NCBI RefSeq assembly: GCF_003261635.1
Contig: NZ_QFXK01000035.1
Span: 540,390 to 604,389 of the forward strand
Direction: 5' to 3'
Length of the DNA stretch: 64,000 bases
Source: Kribbella monticola
Lineage (GTDB): Bacteria > Actinomycetota > Actinomycetes > Propionibacteriales > Kribbellaceae
Shown here: positions 31,622-41,077 of the stretch, piece by piece
Position numbering within the stretch: the first letter of the stretch is position 1
How the letters are laid out: each line of letters begins with the position of its first letter
Notes under the pieces: generated by a model
What the model saw: only the letters and a program-made list of their open reading frames with translations
Databases searched by the model: none
Told to the model about the DNA's origin: nothing
Translations under genes and position numbers: made by a program

Positions 31622-33178
31622 ATGGCCGAGGTCGCCGCGCTGGTCCGGATGTCGGGGATCGGCAAGCGATACGGCGGCGTTCACGCCTGCCGGGAGATCG
31701 ACTTCACGCTGGGTGCGGGCGAGGTACACGCGTTGCTGGGCGAGAACGGCGCCGGCAAGAGCACGCTGATGAAGATCCTGTCCGGCGACGTCACCGACTA
31801 CGACGGCCGGATCGAGCTCGACGGCGAACCGGTCACCTTCGCCGGCCCGACCGACGCGCAGGCCCGGGGGATCGCGATGATCCACCAGGAACTCGACCTG
31901 GTGCCCGGGCTGTCGGTCGCCGACAACATCTTCCTCGGCCGCGAGCTCCGCACCCCCTGGCGTACGGTCGACCGCCGCCGGATGGAACGCGAAGCCCGCG
32001 CCTTGCTCGAACGCAGCGGCGTCCACCTCGATCCCCGCCGCCCGGTCGGCGAGTTGCGCGTCGGCGAGCAGCAACTCGTCACCATCGCCAAGGCGATCTC
32101 GCTCGACGCGCGAGTGCTGATCATGGACGAGCCGACCTCCGCGCTCACCACCACCGAGGTCGAGCGCCTCTTCGTGGTGATCCGCGAACTGCGCCGCAGC
32201 GGTGTCGGCATCGTCTACATCTCGCACCGGATGGAGGAGATCGCCCAGGTCGCGGACCGCGCGACCGTACTGCGCAACGGGCAGTTCGTCACCAGCTTCG
32301 ACCCCCGCAAACTCACCACCGCCGAGGTCGTCGAGGCGATGGTCGGCCGCCCGGTGCAAACCATGTTCACCACGCCCGAGACCGCCACGGGGGACGAACT
32401 GCTCCGCGTCGAGAATCTCGCGATCAAGCCGCGCCGCCCCCGCCCTGGCCGGCGCGACCCCGACGGCATCTCCCTGTCAGTGCGCGCCGGTGAGATCGTC
32501 GGCCTCGCCGGACTGCTCGGCGCCGGCCGGACCGAGCTGCTCGAGACCCTGTACGGCGTGGCGCCGGGCGGGGCGCGTTCGGGGCGGATCGTCCTGCAGG
32601 GCAAGGAGATCCAGCCTCGCGGGCCCCGGCATGCGTTGAGTCACGGGATCGGGTTCGTCCCCGAGGACCGGCGAGCTTCGGGGCTGGTGCTGTTCCACTC
32701 GATCCTGGCGAACACGGTGGTGTCGAGCCTGCCGGCGTACGGGCGGTTGGGGGTGATCGCGCGTCGCCTGGAGCGCGCGGCGTCGATCCGGATGGCGGAC
32801 CGGCTGCGGCTGAAGTTCGGCCGACTGCAGGACGACGTCGGCACCTTGTCGGGCGGGAACCAGCAGAAGGTCGTCTTCGCGCGGATGTTGCTGACCGAGC
32901 CGAAGCTGCTGCTGCTCGACGAACCGACCCGCGGCGTCGACATCGGCGCGAAGGCCGAGATCTACCGGCTGCTGGGCGAATTGGCCGGCCAGGGCATCGG
33001 CGTACTGCTCGCGTCGTCGGAACTGCCCGAACTGGTCGGCGTCTGCGACCGGGTCGTCGTACTGCGGGACGGTCGCGACGTGGCCTCGTTCAGTACTGCG
33101 GATTCGGGCGAAGGGGATCTGCTCGCTGCCGCGATGGGAGAGAGCGCTGTGTTCGAAGAGGTCGGAGGGCCGCAGTGA
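31622..33178 (+). CDS. Sugar ABC importer ATPase, RbsA/XylG type (double ATPase)
   Basis: The 518-residue product has two fused nucleotide-binding domains. The first has GENGAGKST and Walker B LIMDEPT; the second has LLGAGRTE in place of a canonical Walker A, LSGGNQQK and LLLDEPTRGVD. This is the usual carbohydrate uptake family 2 ATPase. A GGAGG ribosome site precedes ATG 31622. It overlaps the permease gene by 4 bp. Confidence 0.94.
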   Translation: MAEVAALVRMSGIGKRYGGVHACREIDFTLGAGEVHALLGENGAGKSTLMKILSGDVTDYDGRIELDGEPVTFAGPTDAQARGIAMIHQELDLVPGLSVADNIFLGRELRTPWRTVDRRRMEREARALLERSGVHLDPRRPVGELRVGEQQLVTIAKAISLDARVLIMDEPTSALTTTEVERLFVVIRELRRSGVGIVYISHRMEEIAQVADRATVLRNGQFVTSFDPRKLTTAEVVEAMVGRPVQTMFTTPETATGDELLRVENLAIKPRRPRPGRRDPDGISLSVRAGEIVGLAGLLGAGRTELLETLYGVAPGGARSGRIVLQGKEIQPRGPRHALSHGIGFVPEDRRASGLVLFHSILANTVVSSLPAYGRLGVIARRLERAASIRMADRLRLKFGRLQDDVGTLSGGNQQKVVFARMLLTEPKLLLLDEPTRGVDIGAKAEIYRLLGELAGQGIGVLLASSELPELVGVCDRVVVLRDGRDVASFSTADSGEGDLLAAAMGESAVFEEVGGPQ

Positions 33179-34236
33179 CAAACGCACAGGACAAGCCGGT
33201 AGCCGCCGAGCGGTCTGTCGAGGTCGTCGGGGAGCCGACGGCGATCGCGGAGAGTTCTGGTGGCGTGGTTGCGACGCTGTTCCGGTTCCAGAGCGTGTTC
33301 GGGCTGCTGGCGGTGTTCGTTGCCGCGATCATCTTTTCGCCCCGGCGCGACGGCGCGATCCTCTTCGTCAGTGCGGACAACCTGGCGAACGTCGTCCGGG
33401 CGGTCTCGGAGATCGGCATCATCGCGGTCGGGATGACGTTCGTGATCCTGATCGGCGGGATCGACCTGTCCGTCGGCGCGGTGCTCGGCCTGGCGGCGGT
33501 CGGGTCCGCGGTGCTGATGGTCGAGAGCGACTGGGGCCTCCTGCCGTCCGTAGTACTGGTGCTTGCCGTCGGGCTGGTTTTCGGTGCTCTGCAAGGGATC
33601 GCGACGGCGATGATCGGAATCCAGTCGTTCATCGTGACGTTGGCCGGGTTGCAGATCGCCAGGGGACTGGCCCGGATCTGGTCCGATGGGCAAGGCATTG
33701 CGATTGCCTATGGCAACGGTCCGCACGAGGCGCCGGACTCCTTCGCGATCCTGGGTGAGCGGACGTTCGGTGGGCTGGTTCCGATTCCGGTGCTGATCTT
33801 CGCCGTCGTCGCGGTCGCGGCCGTGATGTTTCTCCGAGTGAGCGCGTTCTCCCGCCATCTGTACGCCGTGGGTGGCAACGAGAAGGCGGCCCGGCTGTCC
33901 GGCGTACCGGTGGTTCGGGTGAAGGTCGCCGTCTTCGCGATCTGCGGGCTGCTCGCGGCGCTGGCGGGGATCGTGCACGCCGTCCAGCTCAACCAGGGCA
34001 GCCCGAACGACGGTCAGGGGTACGAACTCGACGCGATCGCCGCGGTGGTGATCGGCGGCACCAGCCTGGCCGGCGGCAGGGGGTCCGTCGCGGGAACGGT
34101 GGCCGGCGCGCTGCTCCTCGGCGTACTGAACAACATCCTTGCCCTGAACAACATCGACTCCAACATCCAGCTGCTGATCAAGGGACTCGTGATCGTCGCC
34201 GCAGCCGCGCTGCAACGACTCCGCCCCACCTCCTGA
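33175..34236 (+). CDS. Sugar ABC importer permease, RbsC type
   Basis: The 353-residue membrane protein starts at GTG 33175 in a GTGA overlap with the ATPase stop. It has a cytosolic N-terminal extension of about 40 residues, then 8-10 helices with the family motifs IGGIDLSVGAVLGLAAV and GGTSLAGGRGSVAGTVAGALLLG. It likely works as a homodimer with the double ATPase. Confidence 0.93.
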   Translation: MTNAQDKPVAAERSVEVVGEPTAIAESSGGVVATLFRFQSVFGLLAVFVAAIIFSPRRDGAILFVSADNLANVVRAVSEIGIIAVGMTFVILIGGIDLSVGAVLGLAAVGSAVLMVESDWGLLPSVVLVLAVGLVFGALQGIATAMIGIQSFIVTLAGLQIARGLARIWSDGQGIAIAYGNGPHEAPDSFAILGERTFGGLVPIPVLIFAVVAVAAVMFLRVSAFSRHLYAVGGNEKAARLSGVPVVRVKVAVFAICGLLAALAGIVHAVQLNQGSPNDGQGYELDAIAAVVIGGTSLAGGRGSVAGTVAGALLLGVLNNILALNNIDSNIQLLIKGLVIVAAAALQRLRPTS

Positions 34237-34246
34237 AAGGCTCGTC

Positions 34247-35254
34247 ATGCGAAACCTGAAACTGCCCCTGGCCGCCGCGGCCGTCCTTGCCCTCGTGCTG
34301 GCCGGCTGTGGGACCACCAACGAACGCACGTCCGACAACCCGCAGGCCGCCAGCTCCAAGAAGTGCAAAGGTGCCGACGGCAAGTATGTGATCGGGATGA
34401 GCCAGGCGAACGTCGCCGAGCCGTACCGGCAGCGGATGGACGACGACATCAAGGCCGCCGCGAAGGACGTGCCGCAGTTCGAGGTGAAGTTCGCCGACGC
34501 GGCCCAGGACAACGCCAAGCAGGTCGCCGATGTGGAGAACTACATCACCCAGCAGGTCGACCTGCTGATCATCAGCCCCAACGAGGCCAAGCCGCTGACC
34601 GCGGTGGTCAAGAAGGCGTACGACAAGGGCATCCCGGTGCTGGTGCTGGACCGCAAGGTCGAGGGCGACGCGTACACCGGCTTCATCGGCGGCGACAACG
34701 TCGAGATCGGTACCCAGGCCGGCAAGTACATCGCCGAGAAGCTCCTGCCGAACGGCGGCAACGTGGTCGAACTGAAGGGCCTGGCCGGCGCTACACCGCA
34801 AGCCGAGCGGCACGAGGGTTTCCTGGCGGGGATCAAGGAGAATCCGAAGGTCAAGGTGATCGCGGCCGCGAGTGGCGACTGGCTGCGGGAGAAGGGCCAG
34901 GCGCAGATGGACGCGCTCCTGAAGGCCAACCCGAAGATCGACGTCGTCTTCTCCCACAACGACCCGATGGCCGAAGGCGCGTACCTGGCCGCCAAGGCGG
35001 TCGGCCGCGAGAAGGAGATGAAGTTCACCGGCATCGACGCCCTGCCGATCCCGTCCGGCGGCATCAAAGCAGTCGAACAGGGCCGCCTGAGTGCCACCTT
35101 CACCTACCCGACCAACGGCAAGGAAGCCATCGCCGCCGCCAAGAAACTCCTGATCGACTGCGGCACCATCGAAAAGACCCAAACGCTCCACACCCGCCTC
35201 ATCGACAAGTCCAACGCAACCCAGATCTACGCCGAGGAAAACCCGAACGGCTGA
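34247..35254 (+). CDS. Sugar-binding lipoprotein of the RbsABC-type importer
   Basis: The 335-residue protein has a signal peptide with lipobox VLAGC (Cys21) and a periplasmic-binding-protein type 1 fold: IGMSQANVAEPYRQRM, FADAAQDNAKQVADVENYI, LIISPNEAKPLT, VLVLDR and FSHNDPMAEGAY. The overall pattern resembles ribose/galactofuranose-type binding proteins; the ligand is not assignable. It ends the operon controlled by the LacI-type regulator that converges on it. Confidence 0.92.
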   Translation: MRNLKLPLAAAAVLALVLAGCGTTNERTSDNPQAASSKKCKGADGKYVIGMSQANVAEPYRQRMDDDIKAAAKDVPQFEVKFADAAQDNAKQVADVENYITQQVDLLIISPNEAKPLTAVVKKAYDKGIPVLVLDRKVEGDAYTGFIGGDNVEIGTQAGKYIAEKLLPNGGNVVELKGLAGATPQAERHEGFLAGIKENPKVKVIAAASGDWLREKGQAQMDALLKANPKIDVVFSHNDPMAEGAYLAAKAVGREKEMKFTGIDALPIPSGGIKAVEQGRLSATFTYPTNGKEAIAAAKKLLIDCGTIEKTQTLHTRLIDKSNATQIYAEENPNG

Positions 35255-35276
35255 CACCAGCTAGTACCCCGTCCAC

Positions 35277-35346
35277 GCAGCTCCCGCGTCGCACTCCGCT
35301 GCTGCGACGTAGGAGTCGCGTGGGCGGGTTTACCTGCGGGAGCTGC
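35277..35346. terminator. Nested inverted repeat between convergent genes, probable bidirectional terminator
   Basis: GCAGCTCCCGC (35277-35287) and GCGGGAGCTGC (35336-35346) are perfect 11-bp arms. Inside, CGTCGCA (35287-35293) pairs with TGCGACG (35303-35309). The right arm lies in the last codons of the lacI-family gene. A copy of the 19-bp repeat seen at 15208-15346 (GCGACGTAGGAGTCGCGTG, 35304-35322) is embedded in it. Confidence 0.6.
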
Positions 35347-36322
35347 CGCGTTCTATCAGGCGTGCGCCGAGGGTGGTGGTTGTGGGTGGGCGGGTGTTGT
35401 CGGATATTCTTGCCAAGAGCAACCTTGCAGCGACGGTGCCGATTTCGTAGGCCGGTTGGGCGACGACTGACAGAGGTGGGTCTACGAGTTCGGCCCAGGG
35501 GGCGTCGTCGAAGGCGACCAGGCCGACGTCGTGGCCCGGGCGGATGCCGTGTTCTTGAAGGGCACGCAGTACGCCGACTGCCATGGCGCTGTTGGCGATC
35601 AGCAGCGCATCGGGCGGCTCCGGCTGGCCGAGCAATTCGACGGCGGCGCGGTGGGCGCCGGTTGCCTTGTACTCCGTGCGGCGTACCAGCTTCGTCGTAC
35701 TGCGCCGCTTCGCGGACTTGAGCGCATCCCGGTAGCCCGCGAGCCGGTCGTCGGCCGTACGGACTCCGGATGGCCCGGTGATGCACCCGATGCGTTCGTA
35801 GCCCTGGGCAACGAGGTGGGCGGTGGCCTGGCGAGCGGCGACGCGAGTGTCGACGAGGACGAGGTCGCTCTCCTGGGAGGGCAGCGGCCGGTCGACGGCG
35901 ACGAACGGCGTACCACGGTCCGCCAGCTTGCCGACCGACGATGTCGTCGCGGTGGGGGAGAGGATGACGCCGGCGACACGCTCCTGGATCGCGATGTCGA
36001 TGTAGCGGTTCTCCTTCTCGGCGCTCTCGTCGGAGTTGCAGAGGACCACCGAGTAGCCGACCTCGTGCGCGACGTCCTCGACGCCGCGGGCGATCGCGGT
36101 GAAGAACGGGTTCTCCACGTCGGAGATGATCAGCGCGACCACGGCGGCCTCTTGACGGCGCAGGTTCCGGGCCGGGCCGTTCGGTTGGTAGCCGAGTTCG
36201 TCGGCGGCCTTCTGCACCCTCGCGACCAGTTCGCGGTCGACCGTGGACTTGCCGTTCAGAGCCCGTGACACGGTGGCCGTCGAAACCCCTGCCCGGGCCG
36301 CGACATCGCTGATCCGTGCCAC
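35330..36322 (-). CDS. LacI-family transcriptional repressor
   Basis: The 330-residue regulator has the LacI headpiece ISDVAARAGVSTATVSRALNGKSTVDRELVARVQKAADELGYQPN, then the sugar-binding core with VALIISDVENPFFTAIARGVED and VGLVAFDDAPWAEL. It converges on the importer operon. A perfect palindrome in its own promoter matches a site before the importer ATPase, so it probably represses both until the transported sugar is present. Confidence 0.93.
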   Translation of the reverse strand: MARISDVAARAGVSTATVSRALNGKSTVDRELVARVQKAADELGYQPNGPARNLRRQEAAVVALIISDVENPFFTAIARGVEDVAHEVGYSVVLCNSDESAEKENRYIDIAIQERVAGVILSPTATTSSVGKLADRGTPFVAVDRPLPSQESDLVLVDTRVAARQATAHLVAQGYERIGCITGPSGVRTADDRLAGYRDALKSAKRRSTTKLVRRTEYKATGAHRAAVELLGQPEPPDALLIANSAMAVGVLRALQEHGIRPGHDVGLVAFDDAPWAELVDPPLSVVAQPAYEIGTVAARLLLARISDNTRPPTTTTLGARLIERGSSRR

Positions 36323-36357
36323 CGCGCCTCCCTTCGCCTGGGGTCACCCTAGCGGGC

Positions 36358-36373
36358 GGGTAATGGATTACCC
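36358..36373. promoter_or_regulatory. LacI-type palindromic operator upstream of the repressor gene
   Basis: GGGTAATGGATTACCC has perfect 7-bp arms around GG, 35 nt upstream of the repressor start and 69 nt before the malic enzyme start on the other strand. It matches the site at 31587-31602. Confidence 0.7.
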
Positions 36374-36441
36374 AGCGACCGCGCGTGGACGCAACGTACG
36401 GAACCCCCGGCGGCCGGTGCGGACGTGAGAAGATCGCGGGC

Positions 36442-37872
36442 GTGACTGCCTTGCCGAGTGTTTCGTACTCCATCACCGTCCGCCTCGAGGTCCCTGCCGG
36501 TGGCTCGACGGTGAGCAAACTGACGACCGCGGTCGAGCAGGCCGGCGGCCTGGTCACCGCGCTCGACGTGACCGCGTCCGGCCACGAGCGGCTCCGGATC
36601 GACGTGACCTGTGCGGCCGCGGACACCGAGCACGCCGGCCGGCTGGTCGAGGCGATGCGCGCGGTGCCCGGCGTCGAGATCGGCCGGGTCTCCGACCGGA
36701 CCTTCCTGATGCACCTCGGCGGCAAGATCTCGATGGAGGCCAAGCACCCGATCCGCAACCGCGACGACCTCTCGATGATCTACACCCCGGGTGTCGCCCG
36801 GGTATGCCTCGCGATCGCGGCCAACCCCGACGACGCGCGGCGGCTGACGATCAAGCGCAACAGCGTCGCGGTGGTCACCGACGGTTCCGCCGTGCTCGGT
36901 CTGGGCAACATCGGCCCGAAGGCCGCGCTGCCGGTGATGGAGGGCAAGGCCGCGCTGTTCAAGCGGTTCGCCGGGATCGACGCCTGGCCGCTGTGCCTGG
37001 ACACCCAGGACCCGGACGCGATCGTGCAGATCGTGAAGGCGATCGCCCCCGGTTTCGCGGGCATCAACCTGGAGGACATCTCCGCGCCGCGCTGCTTCGA
37101 GATCGAGGCCCGGCTGCGCGAGGAGCTCGACATCCCGGTCTTCCACGACGACCAGCACGGTACGGCGATCGTCGTCCTGGCCGCGTTGTTCAACGCGTTG
37201 CGGGTGGTCGGCAAGGACATCAGCGAGGTCCGGATCGTGCTGTCGGGTGCGGGCGCGGCCGGTACGGCGATCCTCAAGTTGCTGATCGCGGCCGGGGTGA
37301 AGGACACGATCGTGGCCGACGTCGCCGGCGTCATCCACCTCGAGCGCGACGGGTTGTCGCCGGAGCTGCGCTGGATCGCGGAGAACACCAACATCGCGAA
37401 GTACAGCGGGGATCTGAAGGGTGCGCTCAACGGAGCCGACGTGTTCATCGGGGTGTCCGCGCCGAACATCCTCAACGGCGACGACATCGCGACCATGAAC
37501 GAGAACTCGATCGTCTTCGCGCTGGCCAACCCCGACCCCGAGGTCGATGCGGCCGCCGCGCACGAGCACGCGGCCGTCGTCGCGACCGGCCGGAGCGACT
37601 TCCCGAACCAGATCAACAACGTTCTGGTCTTCCCCGGTGTCTTCCGGGGCCTGCTGGACGCGCAGTCGTCCAAGGTCTCGATCGAGATGGAGCTCGCGGC
37701 AGCCAAGGCGCTGGCCGGCGTCGTCACCGACGACGAGCTGAACGCGGACTACATCGTGCCGAGCGTGTTCCACCCGGAGGTGCACACGATGGTGGCCCAC
37801 GCCGTACGGGACGCCGCCGGGGGCAAGGCTCCGGCGGCCGAGCAGTTCCCGGACGACTCGCCTGCGCTGTAA
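36442..37872 (+). CDS. NAD(P)-dependent malic enzyme with N-terminal ACT domain
   Basis: The 476-residue product starts at GTG 36442 (weak ribosome site). Residues about 5-75 form an ACT-like regulatory domain. The catalytic part follows: YTPGVARVCLAI, LGNIGPKAALPVMEGKA, INLEDISAPRCFEIE, FHDDQHGTA with metal-binding acids, and the dinucleotide fold LSGAGAAGTAI. It decarboxylates malate to pyruvate. The lack of the phosphotransacetylase-like C-terminal part marks the short bacterial form. It overlaps the next gene by 1 bp. Confidence 0.94.
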   Translation: MTALPSVSYSITVRLEVPAGGSTVSKLTTAVEQAGGLVTALDVTASGHERLRIDVTCAAADTEHAGRLVEAMRAVPGVEIGRVSDRTFLMHLGGKISMEAKHPIRNRDDLSMIYTPGVARVCLAIAANPDDARRLTIKRNSVAVVTDGSAVLGLGNIGPKAALPVMEGKAALFKRFAGIDAWPLCLDTQDPDAIVQIVKAIAPGFAGINLEDISAPRCFEIEARLREELDIPVFHDDQHGTAIVVLAALFNALRVVGKDISEVRIVLSGAGAAGTAILKLLIAAGVKDTIVADVAGVIHLERDGLSPELRWIAENTNIAKYSGDLKGALNGADVFIGVSAPNILNGDDIATMNENSIVFALANPDPEVDAAAAHEHAAVVATGRSDFPNQINNVLVFPGVFRGLLDAQSSKVSIEMELAAAKALAGVVTDDELNADYIVPSVFHPEVHTMVAHAVRDAAGGKAPAAEQFPDDSPAL

Positions 37873-38252
37873 TGCGGGTGGGCCGGGCAGAACTCTTGTG
37901 GCGGGTCGGCTTCGTGCTGGCCTGCCTGCTCCACCTGTACGGCGTGTACTCGCCGGAGCAGGCCGGTCCTCAGGTCACGTTCCCGGAGGCCGACAAGCTC
38001 GCCCACCTGTTCCTGTTCGGTTCCGTCGCCTTCCTCGGCCTGCGCGTCGGGGTGCCGCCCCGCTGGCTGCTCGGAGCACTGGTCGCGAATGCCGTGGTCA
38101 GCGAGCTGATCCAGCACTTTCTGCTGCCGGATCGCAGTGGTGATCCGCTCGACTCGGTGGCCGATCTGATCGGCGTCGCGCTGGGCGCCTGGCTCGGCTT
38201 CCGGCTCCTGCGGTCCAAAAAGGTTGCCGAGCACGACATGATGGAACCATGA
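37872..38252 (+). CDS. VanZ-like membrane protein
   Basis: The 126-residue product starts in TAATG, overlapping the malic enzyme stop. It has four helices and the VanZ-like pattern FPEADKLAHLFLFGSVAFLGL with later ELIQHFLLPDRSGDPLDSVADLIGVALG. The role is unknown in general; VanZ relatives affect teicoplanin resistance. The stop overlaps the start of the YqgE gene (ATGA). Confidence 0.8.
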   Translation: MRVGRAELLWRVGFVLACLLHLYGVYSPEQAGPQVTFPEADKLAHLFLFGSVAFLGLRVGVPPRWLLGALVANAVVSELIQHFLLPDRSGDPLDSVADLIGVALGAWLGFRLLRSKKVAEHDMMEP

Positions 38253-38806
38253 CGGCCTCGACCCTGACCGGTTCGCTGCTGATAGCGACACCGTTGCTCG
38301 ACGAGCCGCCCTTCCGCCGCTCGGTGATCCTGCTGCTGGATCACGACGAGGACGGCGCACTCGGGGTGGTGGTGAACCGCGCCGCCGACCTGGAGGTCGA
38401 GCGCGTGCTGTCCGACTGGTCGAAGACCGTGACCGAGCCGGGCGTGCTGTTCATGGGCGGTCCGGTCGGCACCGACAGCGCGCTCGCGGTCGCCGAGGTG
38501 ATCGAGTCCGCCGACCCGCCGGGCTGGCGGGAGTGCTTCGGCCGGATCGGCCTGATCGACCTCGACGTCCCGCCGGCGCTGCTCGAAGGGGCGATCCAGC
38601 GGATGCGGATCTTCGCCGGGTACGCGGGCTGGAGCAGTGGTCAGCTGGAGGGCGAGATCACCGAGGGTGCCTGGTACGTCGTACCGTCCGAGCCCGACGA
38701 CGTGTTCAGCCTGCAACCCGAGGGGTTGTGGCGGCGCGTCCTGCACCGCCAGCGCGACCAGATGGCCTACCTCGCGACGTACCCGGACGACCCGACCCAG
38801 AACTGA
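38249..38806 (+). CDS. YqgE/AlgH family protein
   Basis: The 185-residue product is full length for UPF0301/YqgE: LTGSLLIATPLLDEPPFRRSVILLLDHDEDGALGVVVNR at the start, LFMGGPVG, and RIFAGYAGWSSGQLEGEI. The biochemical role is not established. It is the last gene of the malic enzyme operon. Confidence 0.93.
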   Translation: MTASTLTGSLLIATPLLDEPPFRRSVILLLDHDEDGALGVVVNRAADLEVERVLSDWSKTVTEPGVLFMGGPVGTDSALAVAEVIESADPPGWRECFGRIGLIDLDVPPALLEGAIQRMRIFAGYAGWSSGQLEGEITEGAWYVVPSEPDDVFSLQPEGLWRRVLHRQRDQMAYLATYPDDPTQN

Positions 38807-38831
38807 GCCGTCCGCGTACGCCGTCCGTCGG

Positions 38832-39104
38832 CTACTCCTCGCCGCCGTCGCCACCCTCGTCGTCGGGGTTGAGCGAATCCCAGATCTCCTTGCACTCCGG
38901 GCAGACCGGGAACCGCTGCGGGTCGCGGCTCGGCACCCACACCTTGCCGCACAGGGCGACCACCGGGGTGCCCATCACCATCGCCTCGGTCAGCTTGTCC
39001 TTCGGCACGTAGTGCGAGAACCGCTCGTGATCGCCCTCGTCCAACTGCGGCTTGGTGCGCTCGTCGACGACCGTCTCCGCGCCGGGGCTCAACTGAGTAC
39101 TCAT
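38832..39104 (-). CDS. DUF3039 domain protein, putative zinc-binding
   Basis: The 90-residue product is widely conserved in Actinobacteria: DERTKPQLDEGDHERFSHYV, PVVALCGKVWVPSRDP and FPVCPECKEIWDSL. The three Cys residues look like a partial zinc ribbon. An acidic Gly/Glu tail ends it. It often lies near a DEAH helicase gene such as the one at 42967, a recalled association that this window fits loosely. Confidence 0.85.
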   Translation of the reverse strand: MSTQLSPGAETVVDERTKPQLDEGDHERFSHYVPKDKLTEAMVMGTPVVALCGKVWVPSRDPQRFPVCPECKEIWDSLNPDDEGGDGGEE

Positions 39105-39190
39105 GCCCCCGAGTGTAGGCGGCCCGCGCGCCCGACTCCCGAAGTTTCTCCCCAGGCGATCACAAGGCGATCACCGGTGCTGCCCGGCGA

Positions 39191-39832
39191 TCAGTCGAGC
39201 CGGGCGTCGCGGACGAGCAGGGCGGCCTGGACCCGGTTGGTGAGTCCGAGCTTGGCCAGGGCGCGGCTGACGTGCGCCTTGACGGTGGTCTCGCGCATGC
39301 CGAGCTCGCGGCCGATCTCGGCGTTCGACAGGCCGTGACCGACCGCTTTCAGTACCTCCAGTTCACGGTCGGTCACCACACAGAGGCGACGGCGGGCCTG
39401 CGCGGAATCGGTCCGTTCGGCGAACTCGTCCAGCAGCCGGCGGGTCACCGCGGGAGCGAGCATCGCCTGGCCGTCGTGGACCACGCGGACGGCGGCGGCG
39501 AGTTCGGTCGGCGGGGTGTCCTTCAGCAGGAAGCCGACCGCGCCGACGCGCAGCGCCCGGTGGACGTATTCGTCGAGGTCGTACGTGGTCAGCATGACCA
39601 CCTTGGGCGGGTCAGGTTCCGCGGTGATCCGGGCGGCCGCGGCCAACCCGTCGAGGCGGGGCATCCGGACGTCGAGCAGGATCACGTCCGGACGGTGCCT
39701 GCGGACGGCCGCGACCGCCTCGTCCCCGTCGGCGGCCTCCGCAACCACACTGAGGTCCGGGGCCGCCTCGAGAATCCGCCGTAGCCCGGACCGGATCAGG
39801 TGTTCGTCATCGGCCAGCACCAGCCGGATCAT
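39191..39832 (-). CDS. NarL/LuxR-family response regulator
   Basis: The 213-residue regulator has ADDE at 7-10, phospho-acceptor Asp54 in ILLDVRMPRLDG, LLKDTPP and a LuxR helix-turn-helix (VTDRELEVLKAVGHGLSNAEIGRELGMRETTVKAHVSRAL). Its ATG overlaps the stop of the kinase gene (ATGA). No transporter gene is adjacent, so targets are unknown. Confidence 0.92.
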   Translation of the reverse strand: MIRLVLADDEHLIRSGLRRILEAAPDLSVVAEAADGDEAVAAVRRHRPDVILLDVRMPRLDGLAAAARITAEPDPPKVVMLTTYDLDEYVHRALRVGAVGFLLKDTPPTELAAAVRVVHDGQAMLAPAVTRRLLDEFAERTDSAQARRRLCVVTDRELEVLKAVGHGLSNAEIGRELGMRETTVKAHVSRALAKLGLTNRVQAALLVRDARLD

Positions 39833-40947
39833 CGCAGCGGCACCCGGGCGCGCACGACGAACCCGTCGCCGGCCGGCCCCGCGGTCAGTACGCCGCCGAC
39901 CAGCGCGACCCGCTCCCGCAGACCCAGCAAGCCGTACCCCGTACTGGTGCCCGCGCTCGCCGATGTACCGCCCGTGTTCGAGATGACGACCTCAACGGCG
40001 TACTTGTGATAGCCCAGGGTGACCTCGACCTCGGCGCCGGGCGCATGTTTGTGGACGTTGGTGAGCGCCTCCTGGGTCACGCGGTACAGGACGCGCTGGG
40101 ACGTGTCGGGCACCTGCACCGGCTCGCCGAGGTCATACCGCCTGACCACCAACCCTGTTGCCCGGGACGACTCCAGGAGCGAGTCCAGGTCGACCAGCGA
40201 CGGCGGCGGACCGAGCACGGCGGCGGTTTCGTTCGGAGTTCGCAGTACCTCGACGACCTCGCGAAGGCCGGCCAGGGCTTCACGGCCGGTGGACCTGATC
40301 AAGGCGGCCGCCTCGGCGGTCGTACGGTCGGGCGGCTGCACTTCCAAAGCGCCGGCGTGAACCACCATCAGCGCGACCTTATGGGCGACGACGTCATGCA
40401 TCTCGCGAGCCAGCCCGGCCCGTTCGGCTGCGCTTGCCCGGGCGGCCAGGGCCCGCCGCTCCCGCTCCCGCTGAGCCGCCTGCTCCACGAGGCCCGCCGC
40501 AAGCTGTCGCCTCGCTCGGACCCACAAACCGGCCATCGTCGGCAGCGCGACGACAACGGCCGCGAGGATCACCAGTTGCGACGCCGGAACCGAGTCTCCC
40601 TCCAGTGGCAGATCGTTGCCCAGGGCATCGAGTACGACGGGAAGCCCGGCCAGCGCGGCGTACGCGGTCAGGGCGGTAGCGATCACACGAGTCGCCTGCG
40701 GCGATTTCAGTGCGACGTAGTAGCAAGCGACGATGACCAGCGGCCAGACCGAGAAGACCAGCGTTCCGGCCGCGGCGGCCACCAGCAGCGGCCAGATCGT
40801 CCGGCGCGCAAGAGCAGCGGTCACCCCTGCGACGAGCGCGGCGAGCCCGATGCCGGGGGACCAGCCGTAGTCGACCACCACGAACCCGGCGATCCCGGCC
40901 CCTAGGACGAGCGGGACGGCCCGCTCGTGCCACGGCTCGGTGTCCAT
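39829..40947 (-). CDS. Sensor histidine kinase, HisKA_3 family
   Basis: The 372-residue kinase starts at ATG 40947. Four or five helices lie in residues 10-145 with almost no extracytoplasmic loop, so it may sense the membrane. The motif LAREMHDVVAHKV carries the phospho-acceptor His184, and the ATPase domain has TQEALTNVHKHAPG and GYGLLGLRERV. It is coupled to the response regulator gene. Confidence 0.9.
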   Translation of the reverse strand: MDTEPWHERAVPLVLGAGIAGFVVVDYGWSPGIGLAALVAGVTAALARRTIWPLLVAAAAGTLVFSVWPLVIVACYYVALKSPQATRVIATALTAYAALAGLPVVLDALGNDLPLEGDSVPASQLVILAAVVVALPTMAGLWVRARRQLAAGLVEQAAQRERERRALAARASAAERAGLAREMHDVVAHKVALMVVHAGALEVQPPDRTTAEAAALIRSTGREALAGLREVVEVLRTPNETAAVLGPPPSLVDLDSLLESSRATGLVVRRYDLGEPVQVPDTSQRVLYRVTQEALTNVHKHAPGAEVEVTLGYHKYAVEVVISNTGGTSASAGTSTGYGLLGLRERVALVGGVLTAGPAGDGFVVRARVPLR

Positions 40948-41077
40948 GAAGCGAGCGTAGGCCCGGAACGGCCGACGGCAATCGTCCTCTGGGGCGGGCG
41001 CAATGTCACTTAAGTAGCAGGCCTCCGTCATCCTCCGGCCGATGGCAGCTCGCGCCAGCGGCAAGAGGCTGGCGGAC

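Noticed and set aside
35277..35346. Inverted repeat considered as an attachment site or integron attC site
   Set aside because: It lies between convergent genes, has no integrase nearby and behaves like a terminator.
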